Positions 13,952-23,507 of a stretch of DNA of 64,000 nt are shown piece after piece. A program made the position numbers and the translations under genes. Positions within the stretch are counted from its first letter, which is position 1. Every line of letters starts with the position of its first letter. Below the pieces are notes generated by a model. It was not told the origin of the DNA. It saw only the letters and a program-made list of their open reading frames with translations, and ran no database searches. The DNA is from Sipunculus nudus (taxonomy: Eukaryota; Annelida; Sipuncula; Golfingiida; Sipunculidae), in the NCBI GenBank assembly GCA_026874595.1, contig CM049306.1, positions 61,138,019 through 61,202,018 of the forward strand, given 5' to 3'.

Positions 13952-16900
13952 GACGACGGACAAAGAGTGATCGCTATAGCTCAGATGACTTTCAGTCAGC
14001 TGAGCTAAAAAGGCCTATATGCCTAATGCGAACCTGTGCAATGGAATATACATCAGGTATAATGCTTCCATGTTGGACCATTACTTTTCATGTACATGTG
14101 TGACATGTATATGTACAATGCAAGTCCTAAACATTCTGAACCCAAATATAAGCACCAATTACACAAACAACACTCCTGAGTACTGGCATGGATGTACACA
14201 ACATGAATGTATTGTAGATGGCGTCACCAGTCTTATGTAGAAGAAAGCCCACAAAGATCTATGAACAGGCAGATACTTCAAACCACTCCTAAGCTATGTG
14301 CACAAATGCATGAAACCCTAAAAAAATTATACGTGATGCCACACTGTGCAAACATTATTGTAGGTGGCGCCACCAGCCTTGTATAAGAGGAAGCTATCTG
14401 ATATGTACAGATATGCACAATTTCAGGCAGATATATCAAATCCCTCTGGAAAGAAGGGACATACACTGTGCAAAAATCATTGCAGGTGGAGACACCAGTC
14501 TTATGTACCTGAAAGCCATCTAAGATGTATGGACAGGCCAAAATTTCAGGTAAAGGTAAAAGGTAAAGTCCGCTGGGTTTTTACACCCGAGCCCAATGGC
14601 TCATCAGGCCGGAGCTCATCCCGGTTTCGGTAGCGTAAAGCAACTTAGGAGTTAAACTCCTCCTGGATGGGATGCTAGTCCATCGCAGGTTACCTTCCCA
14701 GTATTTACTGGTACCCATTTCTACTGCTGGGTGGACAGAGGCACACTTGCGGTCGGGACCTTGCATAAGGTTCTTGGCCCGGTGGGGGTCTGACCGGGAT
14801 TCAAACTCGCGACCTCCTGATCATGAGCCCGGCACCTTAACCATTACACCACCGCGTCCACTATACACCACTGCCCCCACCAAAATTTCAGGCCCATACA
14901 ATAAACTCCCTTGAGTCAGGTGCAACGGGCTGACCAAGCTCAGCTGAACTCCTTATCTGTTCCTAGCTGCACTGGGTGAACTCTTGACCTGTTACAAAAT
15001 CTGATACAGTTGGCAGTCTGACAAAGCCATAAATAGATCCAGACTAAAACTTGGCCTGTTGCCAAATCTGAAATAGTTGGCAGTCTGCTAAGTTTTTATA
15101 ACGCAGACAAAATTTTGGCATGTTGCCAGATCTGTTTATACGTACTGAAAGACTTTAGCGACAATGCTTTTTTTCAAGCTTCATATTTGAAAGAGTTGTT
15201 TTTTTTATCAAAATGTTTAGAATAAAAACAGATGCCTATTGTTACGGAACCTAATATAAACAGATCACGTATGTGTGATGAAAACAAAATTTGTAATGGA
15301 GATAAAAAAAAATCAGATTCTGTAACACTAGGCAGGGTGAAATGTCAAGGGGAATAAATAAAGAAGTCAGTGTTTTCTTGTTAACAAATAACTATAATTT
15401 ATTCTTAAAACAATCCTAACAATACAATACACTAAATCAATACAATTACACAGTAAAACAGCGTTATAGCAACATGTCAATATAATCACACAGAAAGATA
15501 ATGGTACAGTACCTCAATACCAACACCGTCACCACAATAAGTCCTTTGAATATAAACTCTCAGAGAATGACAGTCCAGTGGAAAGTTCTTGCAACAACAC
15601 AGAAAGTAAACTGAAGTCCAAATGTCCAGAAACAAACTTTTGTTTGTCATAAGAGGACCTGGCCTCATTTGAAATACTCTCGCAAGAGTCATAAAAGGCC
15701 TTATACAGAGAATACTCCTCACAGGAGTCTTGAAAGGACCTAGCCTTATTTAATTCCTCGCAGGAATCAACTGAGGTTTTTACCTTGCAAATCTATGGAT
15801 TCTTCTTTGGATTTAGACCCCACTTGGGCCTCCGTAGCATCAAACTCTTTATTTGAGTCAACAAAGGAGTTGTACCCCCTATCCACATGAAAAGAGCCTG
15901 GCTCTTGTACTATGCTATGCATAGATTTTGAAACAAAACCAGAAGGTTTGCTATTTGTTTTATTCGCAAGTTTCCAGCAGTCAGATATTAGTTGACCTTC
16001 CTTCTTGCAGTATTTACAGAATTTCTTTGAAAATGACTGGTCTCCACACACCAGGCTCATCATGTGACCCATGACCAGGCGTGAAAACTCAAGGCTTACA
16101 AGACAACAAGGGTTCAACCAGTACGGATTAAACATAAAATGTTACAACAACACGAGTTACGCCTGTGTCACACAATAAAAAGAGCACCTGTAACACTACT
16201 GAAAGCTAAATCAGAATACAGAAATATTTTATCCATGAATTTATCTTACACATAAGCTGGATATGGACACTAATTATTTATGTTGCCTGTACCGTTTTGC
16301 TTATATACCCATAGAGCTCAGTTTGTTAATACAATAAATCTACTAGCTTTGTTCAACAAAGTAACTCACAGTCCTTTAATTGTTAAAGGTCCAATAATTC
16401 TGCCACAAATCATTTAAGTAAACTTGATCAGATGCCACCTAAGAATCATTTTTGTGCAATGTTACAGAAGTTGAAACAAAAGTTTTGGAGAAGAAGACTA
16501 TTGCGGCCCTCAGTTTGAAATAGGTTTACTTATTGCTACAAGACCAACTTCAGATTTCTATGAATCTGACAAAAATCAATGAACCCAATCTATTCTTATA
16601 CAATTGAGAGATCCCTACCCTAGGATAATTCTTGTGAAAAATTAAATCATTTAGCTTGAAAGATTCATCATAAAACATTTTTAAGCTTAGAGAGGCTTAA
16701 ATTACAAGTTTTTTGCCCATAAAAACAGGACGATTTAGGTGGCCCCACAAAAACTCAATTTCAAATATGAGACATGTGACCTATATTTGCACAAAACTTG
16801 GTGATGCTTGGTTTTGTTGTTTCTGAAACTGTTATGTTAGTATGCTTACTTGGCCAAATGACTAGGTTCAAATTCCTGTAATTCTGCCAAAATTCATGGA

Positions 16901-19900
16901 ACCCGAACCATTTGAATAAACCTGAGCTCATCTCTGAGATCATTTATGTGAAATATTGAACAATTTGGCTGAATGATTTTGTAGAAGATGATTTTCAAGC
17001 TTTCCCCCCTTAAAATGTAAGTCGATGCAGGCGGTGCCACAAAAAGCTCAATCCCACAACATTTGACATTTGACTGTTTTTTGCATAAAATTGGGGTTGC
17101 TAGGTCCAGCTGTTCCTGAGATATTATGGGTTAATGAACTGATGACTGATGTACAAAAAAGGTCGATGCAGGTGGCGCCACCAATACCTCAATTTCAAAT
17201 ATGACTCATGTGACTAACATTTGCCTAATATTTGGTGATGATAACTCCAGCCAATTCTGAGTTTGTTATTTTTTAGTATGCTTTTTCGTCAAATGACTAA
17301 GTTCAGCTTCCTGTAACTCATCCAAAAATCACCAAATTGGAACATTTTTTAACAAAATTGAGAGAGATTGTTTCTGGGATCATCTCTGTGAAATATTGAA
17401 CAATTTGGCTGGTCATTTTCAAAGACAAAGATTTTTAAATGTTTTTCTAAGCTTTTTCCCCTCTAAGTCAATGCAGATAGCAAAAAAAGTAAGCTCTATC
17501 CAATAATGTTTGACATGTGAATGATTCTTCCATAAAATTTTGTGCTGCTAGCTCAAACATTTTTTGAGGTAGCAAAGGTTAACGTATGGACAACAGTGGA
17601 CTGACAATGGTGGACAGATGTCTCCAGACCATAGCATAAGTTCACAGGTTTGCTAAATATCTCATTGCTTCGGATGACATTCAATCTTATGACCTCCCAG
17701 CTTCGAGTCCTGTGCTCTACCTCAAGAACACAGAAGCTGGTTACCACAGAAGCTACAGTAAGTATGTGGCTGTACACAAGAATATCCATATTATAATTAT
17801 AGCATAATTTAAAAGGATAGGCAGGCAAAGTACGGAAAGTAAGTGTAATTTTTGGGAAGGTCAGTCAGGCCCAATGATGCTTGCAATTTCTCTCACTTTG
17901 TGAATACATTGTGTCAAGCCTGTCATTGCTGCTACCCGGATGAACAGCAGGACCGTGGGTTGTACTGACCTGCATTCTCTGCGGCCTCCTCTGCTGCCTT
18001 CTCTTGTAATCTCTGCTTCACCATCTCCTCCTGCTGTCGTTTCCTCTCTTGTTCCTTCTCTTTTTCTGCCAGCTTTCTCAGTTCTTTCTCTGATTTTTCT
18101 GGGAGTGCCATTCAGAATACTTTTTATAAATTTTACACCTTATACACATTTAATTTATTCCCTAAATCATATCTAATCTGTAATTTTTTAAACAGAAATG
18201 CTTAATCTCAATATTTATTCTGATAAATTTCTACCCTGAAGACGTTTTAACCCCATTCTTACAATTTGTATTACGCCACTGACTTCTGTCAAAGATGGTA
18301 AGACCAAAGTGAGCAAATGACAAAATAAGTTCAAATGTATACAAGCATGAGACTGCTGATAACACACCTTTATGAAAGTTTTATGCTTGAACACAAAAAT
18401 TAAAAAGAGCACAAACATTGATAAGCTAACAGCTTATGCTCAGTGCTTGAATTATTCAAAAGAAACATGTGTCTTATGTTCTTATGAGATTTTACAATCC
18501 TACTCTTGTCAAATTAAAGTAATCAAGGTTTTAGTAATAACTGGTAATTGATAAAGTTGTGAATGACGAGTAAACCAGTTAAGCACACCTGTAATTAGTC
18601 AATTATTTTAATTTGCTTTAGACCAGTTATTCAAAGTGTATGTTTTACAGTTCTATATTTAAAATGGAATAACCTTTAGGCTCCTTCTTCAAAACTTCCT
18701 GAAAGGAAAAAGAAATACATGTTTAAGTAGTCATAAAATTGGCAGAACTGAGACTGATGCAACACTTTAAATAAACACATTCTGATTTTAGCTAGAGCTA
18801 GAAAACCAGCTGAGGAAGAATGAACCATATGGTCCTTAAAGTCCCACATAAACAGAAGTTCACTCACCTTTTTAACTTCTGACATAAATGCTGTACATCT
18901 AATACTTACAGGACAAGCAATGTATATTGCAAAATAATTCTATGGTTACTTGAATAACCAGAAAGCTAAGGATATAAACATTGCATCATTACATCATATA
19001 CTTTCAGCCTTTCATTGTTATGGAGGCAAATAAAAATATTATATGGAAATTTAAATTCTACTGCAGACGTATATAAATATGGCTGGACTCCTAATTCGTT
19101 GGCCAGCTTTATCTTTTTCATAGACTAGGACTACACTATGACAGCAAAGCTTCAGGATAATTTGACTGTAATGTTCCTGAGTTACACTGCAATGTAAATA
19201 TACCTGTGCCAAGAAGGCATTAAGTTTTTTCCCTTGGTTGTTTTTTCAGTTACCAACCCATTGCAAAAATGTATGCCCCAATCATAGTGTAAAGGGCAGC
19301 ATTTGTAGAGTAACTGACCATATGAATCCTTTTTATTGAAGTGTGACACCCTTTACAAAACACAAGTGCTTGATATGGGGATCCTGGCAGCAGGTTTCCA
19401 GGTAGTTATACGATTGACTACATGCACCTTGTTTCCTGTATGTTGTAAGCGGTTGTAACCATGGAATGTCCCTACTTTACTCACCTCCTTTTTCACTTCT
19501 TCAACATTGACCTTGATAGTCTTTGCAAGTCCTCTCCGCTTAGCCTCTTCTGTGTCAGTCATAATTGGACCAGTAGATGTATCAATTCTAAAAATAAATA
19601 CAAGATCACAAAATGAGATCAATTTTGACATCTTATACAATAAATACCAATACATTTTTAGATGGAAGCACATTTCAAGAATAATTGATTATCTTCTTAT
19701 TTAAACTAAATGAACTTTTCTGAAAGTAATTCTTTCAAAAAACCTGATAACCTCAATGAATTTTATTTGACCAAAGTTTCATACAACATATAGAAAATCA
19801 GTAAGAATGGATAAAAATGTATATAAAATAATGCTATACAATTACATTATTCAAAACATTGTTTTACAGCTGTATGCAATGTAATATATCTTTACAATTA

Positions 19901-22900
19901 TTCCATATTCATATGATATACATAAGATAACCTAGGATCACTTGGTATATAATGGTATAAATGTTTTTTTTTACTTTTTGGGAAGTGTAGCCTGTGGTTG
20001 TGCAGGTTTTTGTGCTTCTGGTAAGTACTGAAACAGGACATCAAAAGCTTCCTTTGTGTAGGGTACATTGTCTTCAACTGTTTTCTTGAAGCCTTCGTCA
20101 TACCATGAGTACCCGACCAAGCCACCTCCAGCCACTCCAGTCAGACCTAGCAGCTTCAGAAAGGTGCCAAAGGCACTGCTAAAACCCATCAAAGAACACC
20201 TGTTAGTGATTACTGGGTACATTACAAAATTATGAATGGCTTGCAACTGTATAACTTAAAAAAAGCTCATACATCCATCACAGAGACTTAAAAACCTTTC
20301 TAAAAGGAATTACCAAGAGTTCATTAATTTGTATGCAGAACAAGTCAGAAGTCACACAACTTCTACATGTGAGGCAAGTGAATGGCCAACTTAATCTCTG
20401 TTCTGTTTACATTTATTTTAGATTTCGTAAAAATTTGGACACCCTGTACATTACTGGAAAATTTTACTCATCTTTTGTTTTTTGCTTTACCAAATTTTCA
20501 ACATTGTCTACAGAGAGGGTATGCTTTAGATTAAAGGGATTCTTTAGATCTGAAAATGAATATACAATACGTGTAACATTGGAAAATGTAATGAGGGGGC
20601 TCTAGGTGCCACCTTAAAGTGTGCCTTAGTGAGCCTGCAAACAGTACAGGATTCAACAATAGGTTAATTTTTTTTTTGGAAATGAAGGGGCAAACATTAT
20701 TTTAAGACACTCTGGTGCAGGGTTGGTTTTCTGCTGCACAGAAAGATATTTCCAATGGAAGAAATAAGGCAGAAACCCCTTTCTGCCAGGTGGAAATACT
20801 TTCTGTCAGGCAGAAAAGCAGATAAAGGATAAAAACTGTTTAATGAGTCTGTGGGACTAATTTTCTCAGATTAATCATTTAAGTAGGTTTTGTAAGTTTG
20901 TTGTAGACACTTACATGCTATTGCTTGAAGAAAGACAGTTATATGCATTGGTTTTTAAAGGCCAGTGTTTAATATCTCAGTTGATTGTGTGTTTGATGTA
21001 TCTTAGTCAAACAGATGTGCTATTATTAACATAGTTTATTGCAGTTCACAGGGTATTTCTGCCATTATGGTAGAAACAAAAGCAAAAAGATATTTCTAAT
21101 AATATAAGTACTACCCACCCTGATCGCTGTGGAGGCGGTGGTGGAGGGGCTTGTGGAGGTGGAGCCCTCATAGTGTTCTCAGCAGGCTTTGGGGCTTTTG
21201 GAGCTTCATTTGAATACTGCCGGCCCTGTAAAAAACAATGCATGGAGTATAGATGGAAAAAAACATCTTCCTATTTCATGAAGAAGACAAAAAAACCTTG
21301 ATAAAAAAACAAAAAAAATATGCATAAATAATACCTGATCATGCTTGCCATGCCCCAAAAGGTCTTGGGCCCAACAGGGTAAGTTTGAATCAACAACATT
21401 CTTTTGTTTTTGTAAAAAAAAAACTGTACAAAAATGTTAGTATTTAATGATCATTGTCAAAACCTGGCAGCCTACCTTGGTGAAACAGATAAAAGACCCT
21501 TGAACTTCAAAGATCTGTGATCCAACTCAGGACAGGTGTCAGTTTTTTTCATTAAATATGTTTTTAAAGAATATATTTCACAAATAACTTTTCAACACAT
21601 GATACTCTGCCTGGAGTTAATCCACAGGAATATCACCCGACCAGTGCTGTCATATGTTTACATTTGTTGGGTGCTACATATATACATACTGGTTATGTAT
21701 TCACATGTGGATTTACCACTGGTACGCCTATACATCTTGGCAATCTATGGACTTCACATTGTGCCAGTCACTAAAAAAAGCAAATGAGGTATCTGTTCTT
21801 ATCGGCTGTTTTGGCCGTGTGCAAAATTTTCCTACACACAGGTAGGAAAAGATATAAGCAGTGGGAGTAGTGCCATTTTCTTATTTATAAGTTTTGTGTA
21901 CTGAAAAGTATATCCTGTTGTCCAATCCGGTAGGCGTTTGATTGCAGGAAATGGTGTCTAACACATACAATAAATAATCCATTCCATCACCCCTGTCCAC
22001 TCTTTTTTTTGCATGATTATTTATGAGCAAGTCAAAGAATGGCAAAACTTTTTTTTATCAAAGATAGAAAGAGAAAAATGTGTACTGCAATTAACAATTT
22101 AGTAAATTAGATCGTTAGAGCTCATGTTAGAATTGGTTGAAGCTGTTAAAATGAGGGTTATTTCTTGGTAATTACATGCAATGTCTTTGCGCACGTACAT
22201 TGCAAAAGCTTAAAATAATTAACCCTCGGCTATTTTGTTAACTGCCTGCCACTATAATGTACTCCATCTCATTTTTCGCATAGACAAGGTCAACTTACTG
22301 GTTTAACCCTTGAAATATACCAAATATACGTGGAATACTTGGAACAGGCATCAAGAGCAAGTGAACACTAATGCCTGGAGGGCCCAAGATAACAGTAAGG
22401 GATAAGGAAGACAGAATGTGCACACAAGCCATGATGTAAACTAAAACAGGGAGGTATCATGGTGGATGTTGAATCCAGGTTGGGGCATTTACAACACAAT
22501 GTGTTGTTATGGGTTCATAACTGAAATGAGATTTCAGTTATGGGGATCCTCTTATGGAAAAGCGTAGCAGGGGTATATTGGGATATTTGTAAAATAAACA
22601 GAGAAAATGGAGGCAATTTAGCAAATTTCTTACCAATAATGGCCAACAAACTGTTCTGGAGTAAAAATAAATTATGTAGAAGTGCCCACATAAGGAAATT
22701 GTTAAGATTTATATAACATAAACAGGAGACTCCACATGTATGGAAACTGATATAAAAAGGATATATAGGTAGAGTGAACATAGTTTAAGCTGCATCTTAT
22801 TCTTAATTACTCTTTTATTCTTTCCTTCTGATAAATCAGAAGTTTCCTTCTGATAAATCAGAAGGACCGCTACAATATTTCGTAAGAACATGTTCAAGGC

Positions 22901-23507
22901 TGAGTATGGAGCCCGGGTCACCTGGTGTGTAATTCTCAGCCTTGCACCAAGGCAACACAATGTGATACCACTACTACTCAATTATGTGAGAGAAGACCGT
23001 GGATTATAGAAAAAAATTGGTCTACTATGACATAGACTTAGTCTTAAAATGTTGTGGTAGCAATCACTCAAGATAAATGCGATTTCCATTGGACAGGTAG
23101 TGCAGGAAAGATTCTATGTCTATGGTTGGGCGGAGGTTTCTTCCTGCGACCCCCCCCCCCCCCCCAGGTACGGTACGAAAAATTATTAATTTTCCTCTTT
23201 CTGCCAGTAGTGCAAGCTTTGTTTGGCTTGTTTTTCTGACCCAAACATAACTGCGAAAAAACAGGTTGCCCAGCGTGGTGGAACGGACTATGTTATGTAT
23301 ACACTTCAGTTTATACAGACAGTAGTGGCAGTGCTGTCTAATTTCACTGGAGTGATGGATCAGCCATCTCCCCTAAAGAAACAAAAAAAACACCTGTTAA
23401 TTATATGGTGTGACCAAATTACATATAACTGATCTCGGACAAGCCAAATGACGTGTGTTAACTATTACCCGAAGGACGGCAGGCACCCGCCGTGACAGCC
23501 TCCACAT
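1..23507 (-). CDS. IMMT: MIC60/mitofilin gene span, 13 coding exons, 3' end off window
   Basis: MIC60 (mitofilin) is the inner-membrane core subunit of MICOS; it shapes cristae junctions and contacts outer-membrane import machinery. I placed 13 coding exons by GT..AG sites, phase and family similarity: 23469-23507, 21119-21225, 19975-20178, 19485-19587, 18674-18698, 17970-18098, 8855-8994, 6842-6939, 4316-4451, 2575-2701, 1996-2219, 750-978, 1-202. The joined reading stays open for about 587 codons with every junction phase matching. Order of regions: arginine-rich presequence (1-17), Pro-rich spacer (about 23-48), Gly-rich membrane segment (about 54-75), charged low-complexity stretch (118-200), long coiled coil (200-510), then the start of the C-terminal mitofilin domain. 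Human MIC60 is about 758 residues, so roughly the last 170 residues lie beyond position 1. The gene diverges from MRPL35. Known: family role. Seen: exons and phases. Inferred: exact start. Confidence 0.95.
750..978 (-). CDS. IMMT: IMMT exon 12 (coiled coil into mitofilin domain)
   Basis: 229 nt, TTTTACAG acceptor, GAAG|GTGGGT donor, phase 0 to 1. It encodes RQQLARQAAAHSDHLAEVLR and ends with SRLRGIESAIE, matching LRRQAAAHTDHLRDVLRVQ and ARLRGIEQAV in human; this is the approach to the lipid-binding/mitofilin region. Confidence 0.98.
1996..2219 (-). CDS. IMMT: IMMT exon 11 (conserved LTEDELNSLIAHAHRRI block)
   Basis: 224 nt, TGTTTTAG acceptor, GTCTGG|GTAAGT donor, phase 1 to 0. It carries LTEDELNSLIAHAHRRIEQL, one of the most conserved MIC60 segments, followed by a Gln/Glu-rich helix. 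Decisive for identification. Confidence 0.98.
2575..2701 (-). CDS. IMMT: IMMT exon 10 (coiled coil)
   Basis: 127 nt, ATTTTCAG acceptor, GCAGAG|GTCAGT donor, phase 0 to 1. It encodes FDKALTDARMMEEFKDLVEK and then REQFKKELESIRPDV, which aligns with the conserved DDFKRELDSITPEV block of human MIC60. Confidence 0.96.
3428..3805. repeat. 36-bp minisatellite in IMMT intron 9
   Basis: About ten imperfect copies of a 36-bp unit (core CTAAACTAGAGTGAGCTTCA then GTAGGAGATTGAGGTG) stand in direct array, with one interruption near 3,735-3,770 by TTGACCTCAGAGAATTATG-like sequence that also occurs just before the array at 3,411. The rest of intron 9 (2702-4315) holds nothing recognisable. Confidence 0.9.
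4316..4451 (-). CDS. IMMT: IMMT exon 9 (coiled coil)
   Basis: 136 nt, TTTCCAG acceptor, AACAAG|GTGTGT donor, phase 2 to 0. It encodes MHLEKLKAAIQGGKENVITQ and then a KNKIINDVEQTLSKLRYNVQ helix, continuing the coiled coil. Confidence 0.94.
4600..5508 (-). mobile_element. Tandem-unit element with (GACG)n and terminal hairpin
   Basis: About 2.6 tandem units of roughly 300 bp (starts near 4,685, 4,989 and 5,290, each with GGTCAAGGTCACCCATCTTC and, in two, a GGTGGCGCC core) end in GGACGGACGGACGGACGGAC at 5,439-5,458 and a hairpin AGCCCATCAGCC/GGGCTGAGGGCT followed by AAAAA at about 5,494-5,514. Architecture matches the AGCTCAG-hairpin elements elsewhere here. No protein coding seen. Sequence on to exon 8 (5509-6841) shows nothing else. 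Confidence 0.7.
6842..6939 (-). CDS. IMMT: IMMT exon 8 (coiled coil)
   Basis: 98 nt, TTTTTTTAG acceptor, GCCAA|GTAAGT donor, phase 0 to 2. It encodes ATNAQSEWEAVSKALDARSV followed by MAKVEQVSEDA; the Gln-x-Glu-Trp pattern matches the QWRTVE-like site of vertebrate MIC60. Confidence 0.94.
8150..8391 (-). mobile_element. Non-LTR retrotransposon 3' fragment
   Basis: The minus strand reads LNAFHMCCVRCILGISWQDK then NTAVMRRAEIPSMYAL and RRMDEGRIPKD-like sequence, the stretch downstream of the reverse transcriptase in the common invertebrate endonuclease/RT LINEs. It is cut at both ends: by an internal deletion after RIPKDL and by a (TA)n tract on the right. The rest of intron 7 (6940-8149) is unassigned; 7335-7372 resembles the right terminus of the AGCTCAG-hairpin family. 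Confidence 0.85.
8403..8459. repeat. (TA)n microsatellite
   Basis: Pure TA dinucleotide run of about 57 bp next to the LINE fragment in IMMT intron 7. Confidence 0.97.
8855..8994 (-). CDS. IMMT: IMMT exon 7 (coiled coil)
   Basis: 140 nt, TTTTAG acceptor, GATGAG|GTAAAA donor, phase 1 to 0. It encodes helix with LELILEEASMGATEVISRMI and later HAEQLRKAMD, matching the human block with HAEALK-like sequence. Confidence 0.94.
9975..14011 (-). mobile_element. 4-kb AGCTCAG-hairpin element with tandem 300-400-bp units
   Basis: Read on the minus strand, it opens with a palindrome (TTTTAGCTCAGCTGAC...GTCATCTGAGCT at 13,976-14,010), then (GTCC/GTCT)n, then about ten degenerate tandem units (GGGGTACTTTGGGGCCCCAT, GGTAACAGAGACCTAATTTC, GATTCTAGGTCCAGT, GGTGGCGCCACC). 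It closes with CAGCTGAGCGTCATGACC and a GGTCAC-type hairpin ending CTTGTTTT at 9,975-10,010. No transposase is seen. Internal palindrome copies at 11,150 and 11,665 suggest fusions of copies. Inferred: a non-autonomous, possibly Helentron/DINE-1-like (pearl-like) element. The 8,995-9,974 part of intron 6 is unassigned. Confidence 0.75.
14551..14879 (-). mobile_element. tRNA-derived SINE with 13-bp target-site duplication
   Basis: On the minus strand a tRNA-like head carries an A box (TGGTGTAATGGTTAAGG) and a B box (GAGTTTGAATCCC) spaced as in a tRNA gene. Next comes a conserved central body (GGTACCAGTAAATAC, CCAGGAGGAGTTTAACTCCT, CCGGGATGAGCTCCGGCC) and a 3' tail of CTTTACC repeats. The element is bounded by perfect direct repeats CCAAAATTTCAGG at 14,538-14,550 and 14,880-14,892, a classic LINE-mediated target duplication. 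About 329 bp, probably full length. Pol III promoters are intact by eye. Confidence 0.93.
15331..16188 (-). mobile_element. Retrotransposon gag fragment (zinc-knuckle-like)
   Basis: A 122-codon minus-strand reading (16,135-15,767) contains CKYCKKEGQLISDCWKLANK, a CCHC zinc knuckle in which the histidine position is Gln, typical of a decayed LTR-element gag. The block is flanked by an 11-bp direct repeat CTGTAACACTA (15,320-15,330 and 16,188-16,198), which could be a target duplication or remnants of LTR ends (TGTTACA on the minus strand). No pol is present. Which reading is right cannot be settled by eye. Confidence 0.55.
17970..18098 (-). CDS. IMMT: IMMT exon 6 (start of coiled coil)
   Basis: 129 nt of Glu/Lys/Arg/Gln-rich helix (SEKELRKLAEKEKEQERKRQ and on) between a CTCCCAG acceptor and a GCAG|GTCAGT donor; enters and leaves in phase 1. 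Begins the long coiled coil. It is followed by a 9-kb repeat-filled intron. Confidence 0.93.
18674..18698 (-). CDS. IMMT: IMMT exon 5, 25-nt microexon
   Basis: Only 25 nt, bounded by CCTTTCAG and G|GTTATT. It reads EVLKKEPK plus one base and carries the frame from phase 0 to phase 1, exactly what exons 4 and 6 need. Without it the coiled-coil frame is lost, so it is required unless a different exon is used. Confidence 0.85.
19485..19587 (-). CDS. IMMT: IMMT exon 4 (charged linker)
   Basis: 103 nt, TTTTTAG acceptor, GAG|GTGAGT donor, ending in phase 0. It encodes a charged linker (IDTSTGPIMTDTEEAKRRGL, then Val/Glu/Lys-rich). Low conservation is expected here; the assignment rests on splice signals, phase and position. 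Confidence 0.88.
19975..20178 (-). CDS. IMMT: IMMT exon 3 (membrane segment and start of intermembrane-space part)
   Basis: 204 nt. It encodes the single N-terminal membrane anchor (FLKLLGLTGVAGGGLVGYSW, glycine-rich as in other MIC60) followed by a YDEGFKKTVEDNVPYT-like segment matching the conserved block after the anchor (DSHFRESVEKTIPYS in human). The donor lies inside an A-run (AAAAA|GTAAAA); the next exon supplies one base to finish a lysine codon. This is the clearest N-terminal family signature. Confidence 0.96.
21119..21225 (-). CDS. IMMT: IMMT exon 2 (end of presequence, proline-rich spacer)
   Basis: 107 nt between a TACAG acceptor and a GG|GTGGGT donor. It encodes a Gly-Arg-Gln-Tyr-Ser start and then a Pro/Ala-rich stretch (residues about 23-47, with a run of six prolines) before the membrane segment. 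Such a flexible linker follows the presequence in MIC60 proteins, but its proline density looks lineage-specific. It ends in phase 2. Confidence 0.88.
23469..23507 (-). CDS. IMMT: IMMT exon 1 (start codon, mitochondrial presequence)
   Basis: The ATG at 23507-23505 opens 13 codons reading MWRLSRRVPAVLR, then a GTAATA donor. Arginines and hydrophobics with no acid make a typical matrix-targeting helix, and the phase-0 junction joins exon 2 (GRQYSNEA), giving a plausible processing site after the arginine/tyrosine. This start was chosen because no other minus-strand ATG between exon 2 and MRPL35 gives a basic open lead into a donor of phase 0. Upstream minus-strand ATGs (near 23,580 and 23,625) are out of frame or stop, so transcription probably starts downstream of them. 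The 13 residues are short, so similarity cannot prove the exon. Confidence 0.75.

Larger units (their letters stand above)
14012..17570 (-). mobile_element. GCGAACCTGTG-family repeat, reverse copy, with nested inserts
   Basis: The minus-strand 3' end (GCACAGGTTCGCATTAGGC, with an AGGC..GCCT hairpin, at 14,012-14,043) abuts the previous element exactly. The interior matches 35,045-37,010 and 40,649-42,408: CTTTGGCAGACTGCCAACT near 15,000-15,110, and GGTGGCGCCACC with TCATCACCAAAT-type text at 16,720-17,560. A SINE (14,551-14,879) and a gag-bearing insert (about 15,331-16,188) are nested inside. The 5' end was not found. No transposase seen. Confidence 0.65.
18099..23468 (-). other. IMMT introns 1-5, no further gene
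   Basis: Outside exons 2-5 the sequence is AT-rich with no supported gene. Small items: a duplicated palindrome at 22,825-22,864, palindromic TTTCTGCC..GGCAGAAA repeats at about 20,750-20,820, and a C-run at 23,150-23,166. Short open frames (for example 21,536-21,845 and 22,515-22,981) lack codon bias or family similarity. Confidence 0.65.

Noticed and set aside
13888..13960. GACAGACG repeat as a CRISPR-like or coding repeat
   Set aside because: It is a simple tetranucleotide-type microsatellite at the end of a eukaryotic repeat element; no spacers.
18867..18882. Possible extra IMMT exon GAAGTTAAAAAG|GTGAGT between exons 4 and 5
   Set aside because: It resembles the end of exon 4, but no upstream AG gives a stop-free, frame-keeping exon (8, 11, 23, 31 and 37 nt were tried). 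Probably a decayed copy.
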